From assembly GCF_003589595.1 (NCBI RefSeq), contig NW_020653900.1, forward strand, positions 3,373,838 to 3,437,837: a stretch of DNA of 64,000 nucleotides, given 5' to 3'. This stretch comes from Hyposmocoma kahamanoa (lineage: Eukaryota > Arthropoda > Insecta > Lepidoptera > Cosmopterigidae). The notes below the pieces were generated by a model. It saw nothing but the letters and a program-made list of their open reading frames with translations. It did no database searches and was not told the origin of the DNA. The position numbers and the translations under genes are program-made. The number at the start of each line of letters is the position of its first letter. Position 1 is the stretch's first letter. Shown here piece after piece: positions 43,098 to 53,958 of the stretch.

Positions 43098-44213
43098 ATA
43101 AAATATACATGTATATAGATACTATGTCAATAGTATATATTTAATGTAATTTCCAAATTTTAATGGTTATATTAATTTTTTGCAGGTAAGTTATTCGACA
43201 TCTAGCATATCTATTCCAAATCGCCCAGAATTTACGCCGTTTGGTAAGTTCTAAGAATCTTTGTAGTCCTTTAGTAATTTTGCTAAATTCATTGTGGAAA
43301 AAAATACAGTTATAGATAATTTAGACATTATAAATGCCTTTAATGGCTGTTAGTAGCCCGCGACTTACTTTTTTCTATTGATTTTTTATTCTTTCCCATT
43401 CAAATGTTGCCATTTAAATTGCAGTTCCTACTAATTATCTGTCAAACTGTTGACAGTGTTACCGTTTAATTTACTGTTTCTATTAATTATCTGTCGAATT
43501 GTTTGAATGGATGAATTTGAATTATCCTATAGATTTGTATAATCACTAGATGTATGTGTTGCAACGCTATAAAAAAAACTATATCTTATCCTGAACATGT
43601 TTGATTATCACCAAAGTCAATAGCGCTAAAGTTGTGGACAGAGATTTTTTCAAACATCCGTTGAGGCGGCCTCACACGGTTTTATTTTACTGATTAGCCC
43701 GCATTCCCGCACAATGGGAAGAGGCTTGTTCGCGGTAACCCAGATTCATCCGAAGCGGTGCATAGTTCAATGAATAGTGAGCGATTGGGGAGTGAATTGA
43801 AACAACAGCGACCGAGTGTCACCTGTAATTGGTTTTTTTTAAATGGGCGGTGCCGGTGTGTGGCTGTCAATAGTCGTCGGCTGTGCCAGGAAATCTGTGA
43901 AATCACGGACTATGGCAGGTTACCTTTACTGCATTTATGAACCTTCAAATGCGATTTATACGTTATTGATTATAATTATCAATTTTAATCTTGTTGACAT
44001 ACTTTTAACTTGTACTACTTCTTAGTGTATTTGTTATGACGATTACGTACGTTATATTTTTACTTAAATACAGCAATATTAAGTCTCAAATTTCTATAAC
44101 CACTTCTTAGCTACCATAATTGCCATTTTACTCCATCTGTAATCACCAAGTAAGTTTTTTAGTTAGTTATAAAATAGTCTCGCCATGATCGATTAAATTA
44201 TACGTACAAAGAA
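43098..44213. other. No feature recognised
   Basis: 43650-43930 is slightly GC-richer with overlapping frames of 60-70 aa on both strands and no domain. Confidence 0.4.
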
Positions 44214-44357
44214 CTTGTCTCAGGATGACGGGCGCAGTGGCAGTGCCCCTCAGATCTTTGCGATTTAAAGCTCTGAGTGGCGCTGCGACTTTTAAGGACA
44301 GGCGTGTCGCTTGCCAACAGGCGCACAATTTGTTCTTCCGTCACTCGATATCATAAA
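44214..44357 (+). repeat. RepA, 5'-truncated
   Basis: From AACTTGTCTCAGGATGACGGG to CACTCGATATCATAAAAAAG. The inner hairpin has the common form CTCAG/CTGAG (44249-44253, 44273-44277). Confidence 0.85.
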
Positions 44358-44399
44358 AAAGATCGTTTTATAAAATGTTTGGTATAGTTAATGGCACGC

Positions 44400-45005
44400 A
44401 TTACATTTTATACTTTGAACCAAAGAACAATAAATAAAGTAGAAGTGATCAGTTAGCGTCTGACGCGTGCCAACATTAGGTTTCGAAAGACCTACATGAG
44501 CTCAATCCGCCATTTTCACTTTGTATGGTATGGTTGTGTCACTGTTACACGCAAATTCTCTAAAATCGCAGAAAAATGCCTTATTGTGCTGTTTTGAAGT
44601 GCAACAATAATAGCCGCACCAAAAACGTGACCCGTACTAGTATATCATTATCAGAAAATAAAATAAGACTTACTTTATTTTAATTTTCTGTTTATAGAAT
44701 TTTTTCAGATGTTAATTGTTTGTCGTAGTCCAGTTACTGGCCGCAAGATGACAGCACGCAGAACAAAATTTCAATATAAAATCAAAACGTCGTAACTTGC
44801 ATTAAAGGTTTTAAAGGTAAATTTCAACGATAAAACGGGTAAAGTTTAAATTATATTAACAATTCAGAATTTCTTACATATTTTTAAATTAGAAACTATG
44901 ACCAAATCATTATCAAGATTTCGTAGTGTTTATCATTTGTTGGAGTTCCGATAGTAATCGAGTCTTAGGGCACTTCCAATGTTGTTTATCTACGGACACT
45001 CCATA
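44400..45005 (+). repeat. RepI repeat, longer copy
   Basis: Same order as 38870-39290 with an extra block at about 44545-44715 after TTGTGTCACTG. The right part from GTCGTAGTCCAG to GGCACTTCC is collinear. Confidence 0.8.
44576..44700 (+). pseudogene. Possible THAP-domain start of a transposase, broken
   Basis: The ATG at 44576 opens MPYCAVLKCNNNSRTKNVTR, matching the start of THAP zinc fingers (M-x2-C-A-V-x2-C-x-N). The frame stops at a TAA soon after ENKIRLTLF. A pyrimidine-rich stretch and AG follow at about 44690-44700, which could be a decayed intron end. THAP domains occur in P-element-type transposases and in host proteins. I see no catalytic part in the window. Confidence 0.45.
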
Positions 45006-45959
45006 CAACTGTCGAAAATTATTTACCTACTACTACTACATACAGCAAGGTGCTATCTGCACACGCGCAAATGTGTGCGTGAAATTCGTATACACTTAAA
45101 ATGTTATATTTCGGATATGTACTTTTAAGTAAGGTTACCAAGGTATTTGAAATTGCTTGTCCAAGTTTAGTTAAAAATTAATAATTAGATATATTTACTA
45201 CCTAAGTACCTACGTAATATTTATCAGCAATATGAATAGAAAATTCGCGAAGTCATGGCGTCTCATTATATTGATATAATAAATCTGTATTTTTTATACA
45301 TACATATATTACTCTGCAGTAAATAAAATAAAAGAAACAATAACTGAATGAGTCTCATACATAAGTTTATTTACTTCGTTTCATCTTTCGGAAAATGATG
45401 ATAAACAGCCGTACACAGCACGTCATACAGCAATTCACGACCATTATAAATAGTAAAGTAAAATGATGTTTTATATTAACGTACAAGTTTCGTGATGAAT
45501 AAATGAAAACTATATTCAAATATCCAAGCCGTCTTCGCGCGAAAACAGCTCGCCGGCAGCCTTTTTGTCGTTCAGTCAATGTGACCGGCAATGTGCGGGG
45601 CGTGGTGCGGGATCTAAAACTAGGAAGGGGCGGAGAGTGTCCTTCTCTTATTCTTTATTCTCTGTCTACGTCACACGTATCGAAAGTGGAATAGAGTAAT
45701 ATTCATTTGACCACAGGAAGCTGGCATTGCCCCCTCGGTATGGTTTTTTTCTTAAGTCTTCTATCACTGTGTATTATATATTTAATATTTTTAATGTATT
45801 ATTTCCTTAATCGAACTTGTTATCATACTTTTTGTAAAACAACAGAAGTTTTTATATACATTAAAAAAACTTAAATATAAACATGTAAATGTTGTTATTC
45901 GTATAGTGTCATACACACTCCACATTAATTATATTATTGTTCTATTTTCGACGACTTAG
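45006..45959. other. No gene recognised; GC-rich patch at 45525-45690
   Basis: The patch contains GGGGCGGAG and a 74-aa minus and 63-aa plus frame. It could be regulatory, but no gene is attached to it. Confidence 0.35.
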
Positions 45960-46130
45960 GCGGTTGAGGACCGTAGGCATTAGATGAAGAGGTTTCGGGT
46001 TCAATCAGTTTGTAAAATAAACATTTCTGAACTGGAAATGGAATCTAAATCGCGTATGTTTGTTTTTTTTCGAACAAACTCGAAAGCAAAAGCCAAAACG
46101 CCTAATCAAAACGCGTCAATGCTTTCTTTT
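45960..46130 (+). repeat. tRNA-like SINE head fused to RepG-type body
   Basis: CTTAGGCGGTTGAGGACCGTAGGC and TTTCGGGTTCAATCAG resemble box A and box B. The body GGAAATGGAATCTAAATCGCGTATGTTTG is RepG-like. Confidence 0.55.
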
Positions 46131-46339
46131 ATACACACTTGTTGGACCTAACCTTAGTTTAGGAAGTCCTAAATACAATGTAATATTAATATTAATATTA
46201 TAATATAAATAATATTATAATATAAGTAATATAAATATTACTCTTATTATTTCAAATTTCATTTCAAAATCTCATTATAGTATAAATTACACTAAAATCT
46301 TATCACTCATACGTTGAAACGAGTAAGTAATGAACTTAT

Positions 46340-46700
46340 TACTAATTGTTAGTACAAAGATCGAAAGAATCTGACTGAGAAAAATCTTTCGAACTGGCTG
46401 GATTCCAACCAACATCTTCCAGCAAACCGTGCCAGACGTAATGCCAACTAAACCACGGAATGAACTAGTGGACTTTACGAATTTTTCAATGTGCTTGTTG
46501 CAGATCTTTGTTTTTGGGTTTTTAACGACTTTTTTGCCATAGCGCCATCTGTGAGAAATCTATTTCTTCACTCAGCCAGGTACCTTAGCAGCTACCAGCA
46601 ACTGACTAGAGACATCGCTTTAATAACTGTAATTTTTAACTTTATTGAATGTCACGATGTTTGAACACCATGATATTCAATAATTTTCGTGATATTACTC
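46340..46700 (-). mobile_element. RepC SINE with left direct repeat
   Basis: Minus strand from about 46700: GGAGTAATATCACGAAAATT, the ATTACAGTTATTAAAGCGATGTC junction, TGGCGCTATGGCAAAAAAGTC, the tRNA-like TGGTTTAGTTGGCATTACGTC and box B-like GGTTGGAATCCAGCC. The right terminal repeat is absent or decayed near 46340. Confidence 0.8.
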
Positions 46701-46800
46701 CAATTGTATTAATAATTGTAACAAACTAGTGGAGTAATTTCACAAAAATAATTGTCATGGCGGTCAAACATCGTGACATTCAATAAATCTAAAAATTACA
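46690..46800 (+). repeat. RepC right end, facing the previous copy
   Basis: TATTAATAATTGTAACAAACTAGTGGAGTAATTTCAC and GTCAAACATCGTGACATTCAATAAA. Together with the minus-strand copy it creates an inverted repeat centred near 46715. Confidence 0.75.
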
Positions 46801-48214
46801 ACTTCTTCTTAATTCAATTACTTATTCAAAAAGGACGATCCTTAAAAAACATAATTACGCACTTAAAACTTAATCACGGCTTAATGAGTTCCTTCAAATG
46901 AATAAACGATGATTTTTGCCTGAAGACTTTAAAAGAGGATTGCAATCATTATCCTTTTTGTGAAAGTCGAGATTCACGCCTCTTACGTCTTCGTGTGTTA
47001 ATTGTAGGTACGTCAATAGCACATAAGTATTATCTTCATTTTTTGTCATTGAAACATGATTTTAGTGATGCTGTTGTTATTATCACAGATATTTCATTAA
47101 CAATTATTTTCATTAACTGGAATGCCTTTCCAATCGCCTGAAGGAAAAAGAAATATTTTTTATTAACTCGTCAAATTGGGTTAAAAACCGGTGACCGATA
47201 TGCATTATTATGGGATGTTACATATTAAAATGAAAAATTACACACAAAATAAAACAGATAAGGAACGGTGTCATGACGCTATATGACGACGCAATATGGT
47301 TTGTTTCACCATTTAGTAATTGACCATCATTATCAGTAGGTACTTCCATTTCGATTGCATCTCTCAAAAACGCGTATATCTAAGAGTGATACCACAGGAT
47401 GCGTTGCGTCTGTGTTGCGACGCGGGCGGTGACGCTACTACATTTGTACTACTTAAAAATTAGAAACTTAGAACTACAAGTCACATGATGCGTTGAAAGC
47501 ATGCGAATAGAACAAGGGGCCAGGAGACGAAGCGGAGAGGGGTGCTGCGGTGCGTAAGTAAGCGGCGTTACGTAGCGACACCGCATCCTCGGGTGTGTAG
47601 TGTCATGGAAAAATTTCCATTTTGAAAAAATCATATTTTTCAGAAAAATAAATATTTTTCTGGATATTTTTCCAATATTTTTCCTTTAATTTTACACAAT
47701 TGACGTTGACACCTGTCAAAAGTTGAAGTTACTGAACGTCAACGACGATGGAGTTAACAACAAGTGGTGATGATGGTAGTGGTTGTTGGGGCCTTTTTTC
47801 CAGTTTTTCGAGAAATTTCCCGGAAAAATTTCCACGATTTGAAATTATTCGGAAAATTACCCAACAGTACTCGTGTGGCAACTATTTGCGTTGAAACCAT
47901 AGCGTCGCGACGACGTAACGCACCAGCAGCGCCCCTGAGACATCGCTCTCAGGCTCAATTTACATTGTCGCGATTTTTGGTTACCATAGCGTAATAACCT
48001 TATGTGACATGCGTGATTACGCAATTTGTAATTACAAACGAGATTCGAGCCAAAAAACAACTCGCGAGTCTATTGAGGAATTCCCGTCTCGGGAATTCCC
48101 GGAGTTACCGTATCGTATCTATTTCGAACATTAATTTATTTGTTTATTTATTTATTTAGGCACATCAACAGATAGTACTTTATTACATTTAACAAATTGT
48201 ATAGGTATTGTATT
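46801..48214. other. No gene recognised; perfect palindrome at 48077-48099
   Basis: GGAATTCCCG-TCT-CGGGAATTCC forms a 10-bp stem with a 3-base loop. GGAAAAATTTCC occurs near 47606 and 47822. 47400-47600 and 47870-47990 are GC-richer without a recognised gene. Confidence 0.5.
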
Positions 48215-48320
48215 GAGTTCTAAGGTTTTTGCGATTGTTACACATAGGAAATGAAACTATTTTTCCGGATTTAAATAGCGTATATTTGTTTTTTCGTACA
48301 AACCAACGTTTCGGGCCCTT
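48215..48320 (+). repeat. RepG fragment
   Basis: AGGTTTTTGCGATTGTTACAC, GGAAATGAAACTATTTTTCCG, CAAACCAACGTTTCGGGCCC. Confidence 0.7.
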
Positions 48321-49117
48321 TACGGGTCCCATGATCACGATTGATTGAGGTGGTAAAGTTATCAAGCGCACTAAAAAAATTTTGATCAATTTTATTCATT
48401 TTTATGGACAACTCACTCTTGACCAAAAAATTAACTGTGCTGAAGTTGTTTTTACAAAAAAACACTCAATGCTTCCTTAGACAGTTTCCTTTTATATTCT
48501 ATGGTTTCTGATTTTCCCATACTGTCCCATTTCAAAAAAAAACATTGTTTATCGTTGTAAAAAATCGCTTCCTTTCGTTTCGCGTCAATTCGTTCGTCGT
48601 CGTTCATTTAGATAAATGAAGCTTTACCTTGATACTTTTTCCAATTCTTTCAGTAACAATGAAGACGTTTTTGAGACGTTTTTAGGGTTTTTCACTTTGA
48701 ACCCTTCTAAATGATTTCTGAAATGAACGGGCTTATCTCAATGTGTTTTTACATTTCTTTTTTGACAACTACACACAATGCGTTCGTATACCGTATTTTT
48801 ATACTCATACGTCGTTGTAATAACGTATCTAATTTTCTAAATGAGACCCTGGTTTCTTTTGCTTGTTTACGAGATATGAATTCATTTTTATTGTTTTACA
48901 GTTCAATATGGTAGGACGTCGTAATAAATTATCATAATACACACATTTAGCGGAACAAAAAAGCGAGAATATAAAATAATAACGTTTGTATTTAAATAAA
49001 CAAGAATTCGACGTAAAATTGCAATTAAATTAATATCTCCTAATATCGAATACGTACATACTTACTTAATCTTTATTGAAAAAAAAAACGATTAAGTTTT
49101 TTTTTTATTAAACCAAA
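48321..49117. other. No feature recognised
   Basis: AT-rich, short chance frames only. Confidence 0.4.
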
Positions 49118-49119
49118 TA

Positions 49120-50651
49120 CACACATCAAAAGTGTCTAGGGATCAAGTACGTTTAAGAGTATTGCTGCAATTAGGGTTAATTATATTAACTTTTTTGTAT
49201 CGCTATTGATACTTTTTAGTGAGTTTTAACATTTAAATAAGGAATATTGTTTAAAATTCGATAATAAGAAGAAAATCGATTGTCAATGTGGTTTTGTATA
49301 AAAATGAGTTATAGCGTTTTGACAAAATCATTACAATATCTGCATCCGAACCGAAACAATGTACATTATTATGGAGAGACGACATTATTTAACCCGAGAA
49401 GTGATGATGCGAGCCGTCGGAATGTTTCCAGGCAACGTGCTGTGGCTTTCACTCTTAACACTACACAGAGCGTTATAAGTCGCCTCTGGACGCGCTATCG
49501 CATGACGGGCAGCGTGGCCGAGCGACATGGAGGACGATCTCGCATCACGACTCGCAGACAGGACCGGTATATCCAAAATACTGCTCGACGGAATCGTACC
49601 ATGACCGCCATGATGTTGGTTACGAGGCTCCACAGCTCCTCAGGCTTGCTAATAAGCAATCAAACAATCCGAAATCGTTTACGTGAAGTGGGTCTGCGAT
49701 CCCGAAGGCCGCTCAGAGTTCCACCTATTGCACCCTGCAATCGCAGGACCCGTTTACGATGGGCTCGCGAACACAGAAACTGGGAGGAAGAAGACTGGCG
49801 CTATGTGTGCTTTTCGGATGAATCCCGCTTCGGTATGAGACCGGATACAAGACGTACTCGAGTTTGGAGAACATCTGGATGTCATGAACGTTTGAGATAT
49901 TGTCAGGAAGTTCATCCATATGGTGGGGGAACAATAATGATATGGGCCGGTATTTGGATCGGCAGAAGAACCGATCTCATTTGGATCAGGGGTAACCTCA
50001 ATGCTCAAGTTTACGCAGAGAGGATTGTTTCAGATGTTATCATCCCTTTGCGAGGCCAGTTGGGTGATTCATTTCAACTAATGCATGACAACGCACGTCC
50101 ACACACGGCTAGAGTCGTAACACGCATTCTTGCCGAAACTCGTATCAACGTTCTGCCGTGGCCTGCTCAATCGCCAGACCTCAATCCAATTGAGCACGCA
50201 TGGGATATGCTTCAAAGAAGAGCTGTGCCGAGTATGCATACCGTACATACTCTACAACAATATTTTGACTTGTTACAAAACACATGGGCCATTCCTCAAA
50301 GTGATTTTGATGAACTCATCTTAAGCATGCCAAATCGCTGTAATTGTGTGATTCGTGTTAATGGTGGAAATACAAATTATTAATTTTCTTATCTTTACAA
50401 TAAAAATGAGCAAAACCATCATTTTCGCCATTTTTTTGTTATTTAATTGACGCCGTTAATTTGAGTTTTTTCCCACAATTTGCAAAAACATCAATTTTAG
50501 TTTATTTTAATTAAATATAGGGGTAAGCGGTTAAATAAAACATAAGCATTAAAGTAAGAAGTCGTCCTGGAAGACTGGATTTGGTAAATATTGCTTAAAT
50601 AATTTTTATTTCAAAAATATTCACTTGATCCCTAGACACTTTTGATGTGTG
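49120..50651 (+). mobile_element. Tc1-like transposon, structurally complete
   Basis: 1532 bp. The 29-bp ends at 49120-49148 and 50623-50651 are perfect inverted copies (CACACATCAAAAGTGTCTAG at the outer end), and TA flanks both sides (49118-49119, 50652-50653). A single transposase frame lies in plus orientation, with AATAAA at about 50400. Perfect TIRs and an intact long frame suggest a recent arrival, but the N-terminus is shifted (see the CDS). No second internal binding-site repeat was found by eye. Confidence 0.97.
49280..50383 (+). CDS. Tc1-family DD34E transposase, N-terminus frameshifted
   Basis: Cut-and-paste transposase acting on the TIRs of its own element. Along 367 residues I see: a helix-turn-helix region at about 51-75 (FTLNTTQSVISRLWTRY), a GGRSR hook near 84, a second DNA-binding region with SNQTIRNRLREVGLRSRRPL at about 126-145, then the catalytic triad: D180 in CFSDESRF, D270 in MHDNARPH, and E305 in PDLNPIEHAWD. 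Exactly 34 residues separate D270 and E305, the Tc1 signature. GGGTIMIWAGI at 215-225 is the usual glycine-rich box. The first 40-50 residues do not look like a transposase. Another frame from the ATG at 49371 reads MERRHYLTRE and MRAVGMF, which is the expected N-terminus, so one frameshift near 49430 separates it from the rest. Activity is therefore doubtful. Confidence 0.95.
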   Translation: MSMWFCIKMSYSVLTKSLQYLHPNRNNVHYYGETTLFNPRSDDASRRNVSRQRAVAFTLNTTQSVISRLWTRYRMTGSVAERHGGRSRITTRRQDRYIQNTARRNRTMTAMMLVTRLHSSSGLLISNQTIRNRLREVGLRSRRPLRVPPIAPCNRRTRLRWAREHRNWEEEDWRYVCFSDESRFGMRPDTRRTRVWRTSGCHERLRYCQEVHPYGGGTIMIWAGIWIGRRTDLIWIRGNLNAQVYAERIVSDVIIPLRGQLGDSFQLMHDNARPHTARVVTRILAETRINVLPWPAQSPDLNPIEHAWDMLQRRAVPSMHTVHTLQQYFDLLQNTWAIPQSDFDELILSMPNRCNCVIRVNGGNTNY

Positions 50652-50714
50652 TATAATATATTTATTTATTCATATCAGGGGAAGTTTGAAAGTGGCGCCA
50701 GTGATGGAAAACAA

Positions 50715-50940
50715 GAGTAATTAGGTTAGCGTAGTATGGACGTGTCATGTGGAGGGAAGAACGTCGTCTCGTCACTACGAGAACAGTGTTAGGTAGGTAT
50801 GAATGTGGAGGGACATAAGGGGAAAGGAAGGCCAAAGAAAAGATGAACGAATTATGTGAAAGATGACATGGACAGGAAAGGTGTGAGTATGAAAATGACG
50901 GTTGATGAGGACAGCAAGAAGATAATATATTTTTAATTTT
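50715..50940 (+). pseudogene. LINE polyprotein C-terminal remnant
   Basis: In pieces: REERRLVTTRT, then RPKKR, a TGA where W is expected, TNYVKDDMDRKGVSMKMTVDED. This is the basic C-terminal stretch found in several insect LINE pol proteins. It has stops and no upstream RT. Confidence 0.7.
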
Positions 50941-51480
50941 TTTTTTTTGCATTTTGTGTGAGAAACAGCAGAAAATTTAAAATTGTATCAGTAAATTGAT
51001 TAAACTAAAGTTTAGTAAATAGAAAATATTGCCAACCTAGTTTAAGAAATTCAGCGTCGAATCACTGTACAAACCTGTACTAGAAGGAAATTAAAACAAA
51101 TTAATGAAAAAATGACAGTCGACTATTTTTTTATTTTTAAATCAGAGTTGTAGTAAATAAGTAAAATAACCGACCAGACTTATGAAAAACACTGTACTAT
51201 TTTGGAAATTTAACTAGTGTTTTATGAAACGTTCGTGATTTCACTTTTTTTACGATGAACATTTGTTTGATGGCCTTGACAAAAGGGTGAGCTGAAGGTT
51301 GTTAACCCGTTAAATAAATTAAGTAGCGGGCCTTAGGGAGTGTTGGCACGAACCTCAGTTAAGGATGCTACTGAATACCTCCGCCAGAAGAGCGTGTTAT
51401 GCAAGAAAATCGGAGCGACTACACACTGACCTAGGCTCTTGACAACACGTGTAGCCAATAATCTCAGTACAGAATACTAA
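50941..51480. other. No gene recognised
   Basis: Moderately GC-rich text around 51340-51470 (CCTCAGTTAAGGATGCTACTGAATACCTCCGCC) may be a repeat but has no partner here. Confidence 0.4.
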
Positions 51481-51727
51481 AAAAACAGCCCACAATATTT
51501 CGTGAAATTACATCTATTTACCAAGTTTTATTGAAATCGGTTACCGGAAAGTGCGCGAAACCGTTTAGTTTGTCACCCTTAGAGGTGGAATATTTTCTTC
51601 AAACTTAAATGGGAGCACTATTGAGGTACCCTATTTCCAACAATAAAAGAAACATCAAAATTGTTTCACAAATGCCAGTTATCACGTAACGTACATACAA
51701 AAACAAAACAGAGACGAATTGAGAACC
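51481..51727 (-). repeat. RepB TIR repeat, truncated at right
   Basis: From AAAAAAACAGCCCACAATATTTC, with ACCAAGTTTTATTGAAATCGG, to ACGAATTGAGAACC, where it meets the LINE tail. The terminal TTGAAGTCGGTT is lost. Confidence 0.75.
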
Positions 51728-51855
51728 GGAGAGATAGATAGATAAACACTTTATTGCTCACACACAAGAACAAGAATAGTACATGAACAACTTAAAACTA
51801 ATGTGGGCAAAGGCGGTCTTATCGCTAAGAGCGATCTCTTCCAGACAACCTTAGA
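51727..51855 (-). mobile_element. LINE 3' end with GATA-type tail
   Basis: The minus strand reads GTTGTCTGGAAGAGATCGCTC, CTTAGCGATAAGACCGCC, TGAGCAATAAAGTGTTTATC, then TATCTATC repeats. The first segment is a well-known 3' feature of moth LINE copies. Confidence 0.75.
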
Positions 51856-52035
51856 GTTAGAGGAATGCTAATCGGAGAAGTCGGAGAGGTTGTGTGAGTT
51901 ATCATTGAGGGGAGGATAGAAGGAAAAAGAAAAAGAGGAAGACCAAAAATGGTGTATAGTGGACAAATAAAAAATAAAATCTAAGTGAACTACTATAAAG
52001 AACTGACTAAGAGCCGTGATGACTAGAGGAGGCTA
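51856..52035 (+). pseudogene. LINE polyprotein C-terminal remnant
   Basis: In pieces: EGKRKRGRPKMVYSG, then YYKELTKSR, and GGYTDKSLS-like text near the end. Typical basic RGRPK tail, with stops. Confidence 0.65.
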
Positions 52036-52417
52036 CACCGACAAAAGTCTGTCTCTTAAACAAGATGATAAGTAATTTAAACGTAGTTTTTTTAATAATT
52101 TGAATTGGAACCAGTGAAATGGGGTTGGCATACTGCCGAAAGCACATAGAGATTTAGGCTGGCAATCTCTTACAGTACAACGTGTTGCTATCGCTGAGGA
52201 AATTCCAGGTTATAAATAACTGATAGAACCACATAAATAAGAACAGTGTTTTGTAATGAAGCTACGTGACTTCTTTAGTAGGTCACTGGATTGCATATTG
52301 AAGGAAATGTTGAGTAGGCATAAGATACTTTATGTTGTAATTGAATTATAATTTCACTCCTATTTCACATTCACACTATCGAAAATTGATCCTGTTTCAC
52401 TATACTTCGGTAACCAA
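52036..52417. other. No feature recognised
   Basis: AT-rich and unassigned. Confidence 0.4.
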
Positions 52418-52786
52418 CTACCCATAATCCCAACTACCTAATTGCACAACCAATCTAATATGAGATGGCGACCCAACCACCCGTAGACTGTGAACTTCGT
52501 GAATTACTCCGCAACAACTGAATACTGCCACATGACTTGAAGATTTCAACTCAAACCACAACATTGTGCAAAGCTGCCTGCCGTCGGTATACTTCATCAT
52601 TACTGATTCTTCAGAATGAATCCGACGTTTACGAATAACGTCATATACTAAAGGAGACTGCAAGATCCAAAATAAGAAGTATTTCAATACTATCCCTTCC
52701 GTCGTGTTGTCGTCGTAAGAATAGCTCGAGCGGTGTCCAGGGTGATCCCGGCCCACGGAGTCCAGGTTATATGTAGCACGGTCCAT
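52418..52786 (-). CDS. Unrecognised 122-aa frame, probably not a complete gene
   Basis: One of the longest frames outside known repeats. It contains SYSYDDNTTEGIVLKYF, DVIRKRRIHSEESVMM and KYTDGRQL. Composition is mixed and less AT-driven than most chance frames. The start codon lies exactly where a LINE tail (52787 onward) begins, so the true 5' part may have been cut off by that insertion. I cannot name a family. It may be part of an old mobile element, or chance. Confidence 0.2.
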   Translation of the reverse strand: MDRATYNLDSVGRDHPGHRSSYSYDDNTTEGIVLKYFLFWILQSPLVYDVIRKRRIHSEESVMMKYTDGRQLCTMLWFELKSSSHVAVFSCCGVIHEVHSLRVVGSPSHIRLVVQLGSWDYG

Positions 52787-53470
52787 TTATTTATTTATTG
52801 GTTCAGCAACAGCTTAACATACTTAAATTTACATACATTATTATAATAATACAAGAATAGTATGGGAGCCAGTTACAGCCAAACACATCATTGTCATAAT
52901 TGCTTAAAAACAACATAATTAAACAATACACTATTTATATACTATTCTATTAAAAATATACATTTAACTCCTATTATTTACATCAGATTAACTTTTAAAT
53001 AAAAAATGTACATAAAAATAAAATTGACAAGTCCAAAAAAAACTTTCTACCAATATTTGACGAGTGGACTTCGACAACTTTGTCCATAAAACGGGGTAAA
53101 CTGTCAAAACATATGTCATGATCTACCTGACTCAAGCTATTCTGGTTGGAAAGCATCGTTAATAAAGGTAATTCATCGAATTGTATATGGAGGCTAAATT
53201 TGATTTGTAAAGACCAATATAGTGGCAATGCCATGTTTTGTTGATGCAAAGTTATATTATATCGCACATCTTTATATTATGATATCGTTTATGTTGACTG
53301 TACTCAATACGAGAGACGTAATCCTGTGACGAATAGCGTAATGTATCCTGTTTGTACGCGCAAAGCGTACAAGTGTGTTTCCTCCTTAACGCCAACCTTG
53401 GCTTTATTAGCCCATTTGTCATAATGGTCAAGCAGGTCGATAGAGGTACCAAGTTATGCAAGAATGTCAA
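52785..53470 (-). mobile_element. Possible LINE 3' portion with TAAA tail
   Basis: The minus strand ends in AATAAATAAATAAATG (plus 52786-52801). Two adjoining frames (53252-53470, 72 aa with RRKHTCTLCAYKQDTLRYSS; 52995-53267, 90 aa) read through most of it. I associate the cysteine-containing block with LINE C-termini only weakly. Confidence 0.4.
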
Positions 53471-53759
53471 ACAACAAAGTACTTCTTAGTACTGATTTTT
53501 TTTGCATTCTCCACCAATGTAACAAAAAAAAATACGTAAGAAATAAATCTATAGAGGTGACACTTCTCTTCAGGCATCACGCAAGACACTACATAACAAT
53601 ACAATAAGACAGTACAATACAAGTAGATTTTTAATTTGCCGTAAGAACAAAGTAATGGCGTTTATAATATACCAGAAAATTTAAATTAAATTATCTTATC
53701 AAGCTAGGCGTTTATTGTATTCAGGGTCATTGCTCAGAACACGAGATTGGAAACTATTT

Positions 53760-53855
53760 AGTTAAATAAGTATCAAAATTGACCATTCGGGGAATTGAAC
53801 TCCTAACCTCCTAATTTAGCGACTACTGTCCTAACCGCAGGGTCACAAGGTTTGT
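53760..53855 (-). repeat. tRNA-like SINE head
   Basis: The minus strand carries GACCCTGCGGTTAGGACAG (box A-like) and TTAGGAGTTCAATTCCCCG (box B-like). The body was not traced. Confidence 0.55.
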
Positions 53856-53873
53856 ATTCTTTTTTTCTCTAAT

Positions 53874-53958
53874 ATCAAGTGACGGGATGAATAAATCATG
53901 GGCCTGGTAGTTAGCGAGAAGATTTGATGGGCACTAACACTGCGCCCCTGAGACTTGG
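53874..53958 (-). repeat. RepA fragment, interrupted
   Basis: AATATCAAGTGACGGGATGAA, GGCCTGGTAGTTAGCG, CACTAACACTGCGCCCCTGAGAC; the match ends at the TIR element. Confidence 0.7.

Noticed and set aside
47640..47870. Repeated GGAAAAATTTCC as an operator pair
   Set aside because: Two AT-rich palindromes over 200 bases in this composition are not distinctive.
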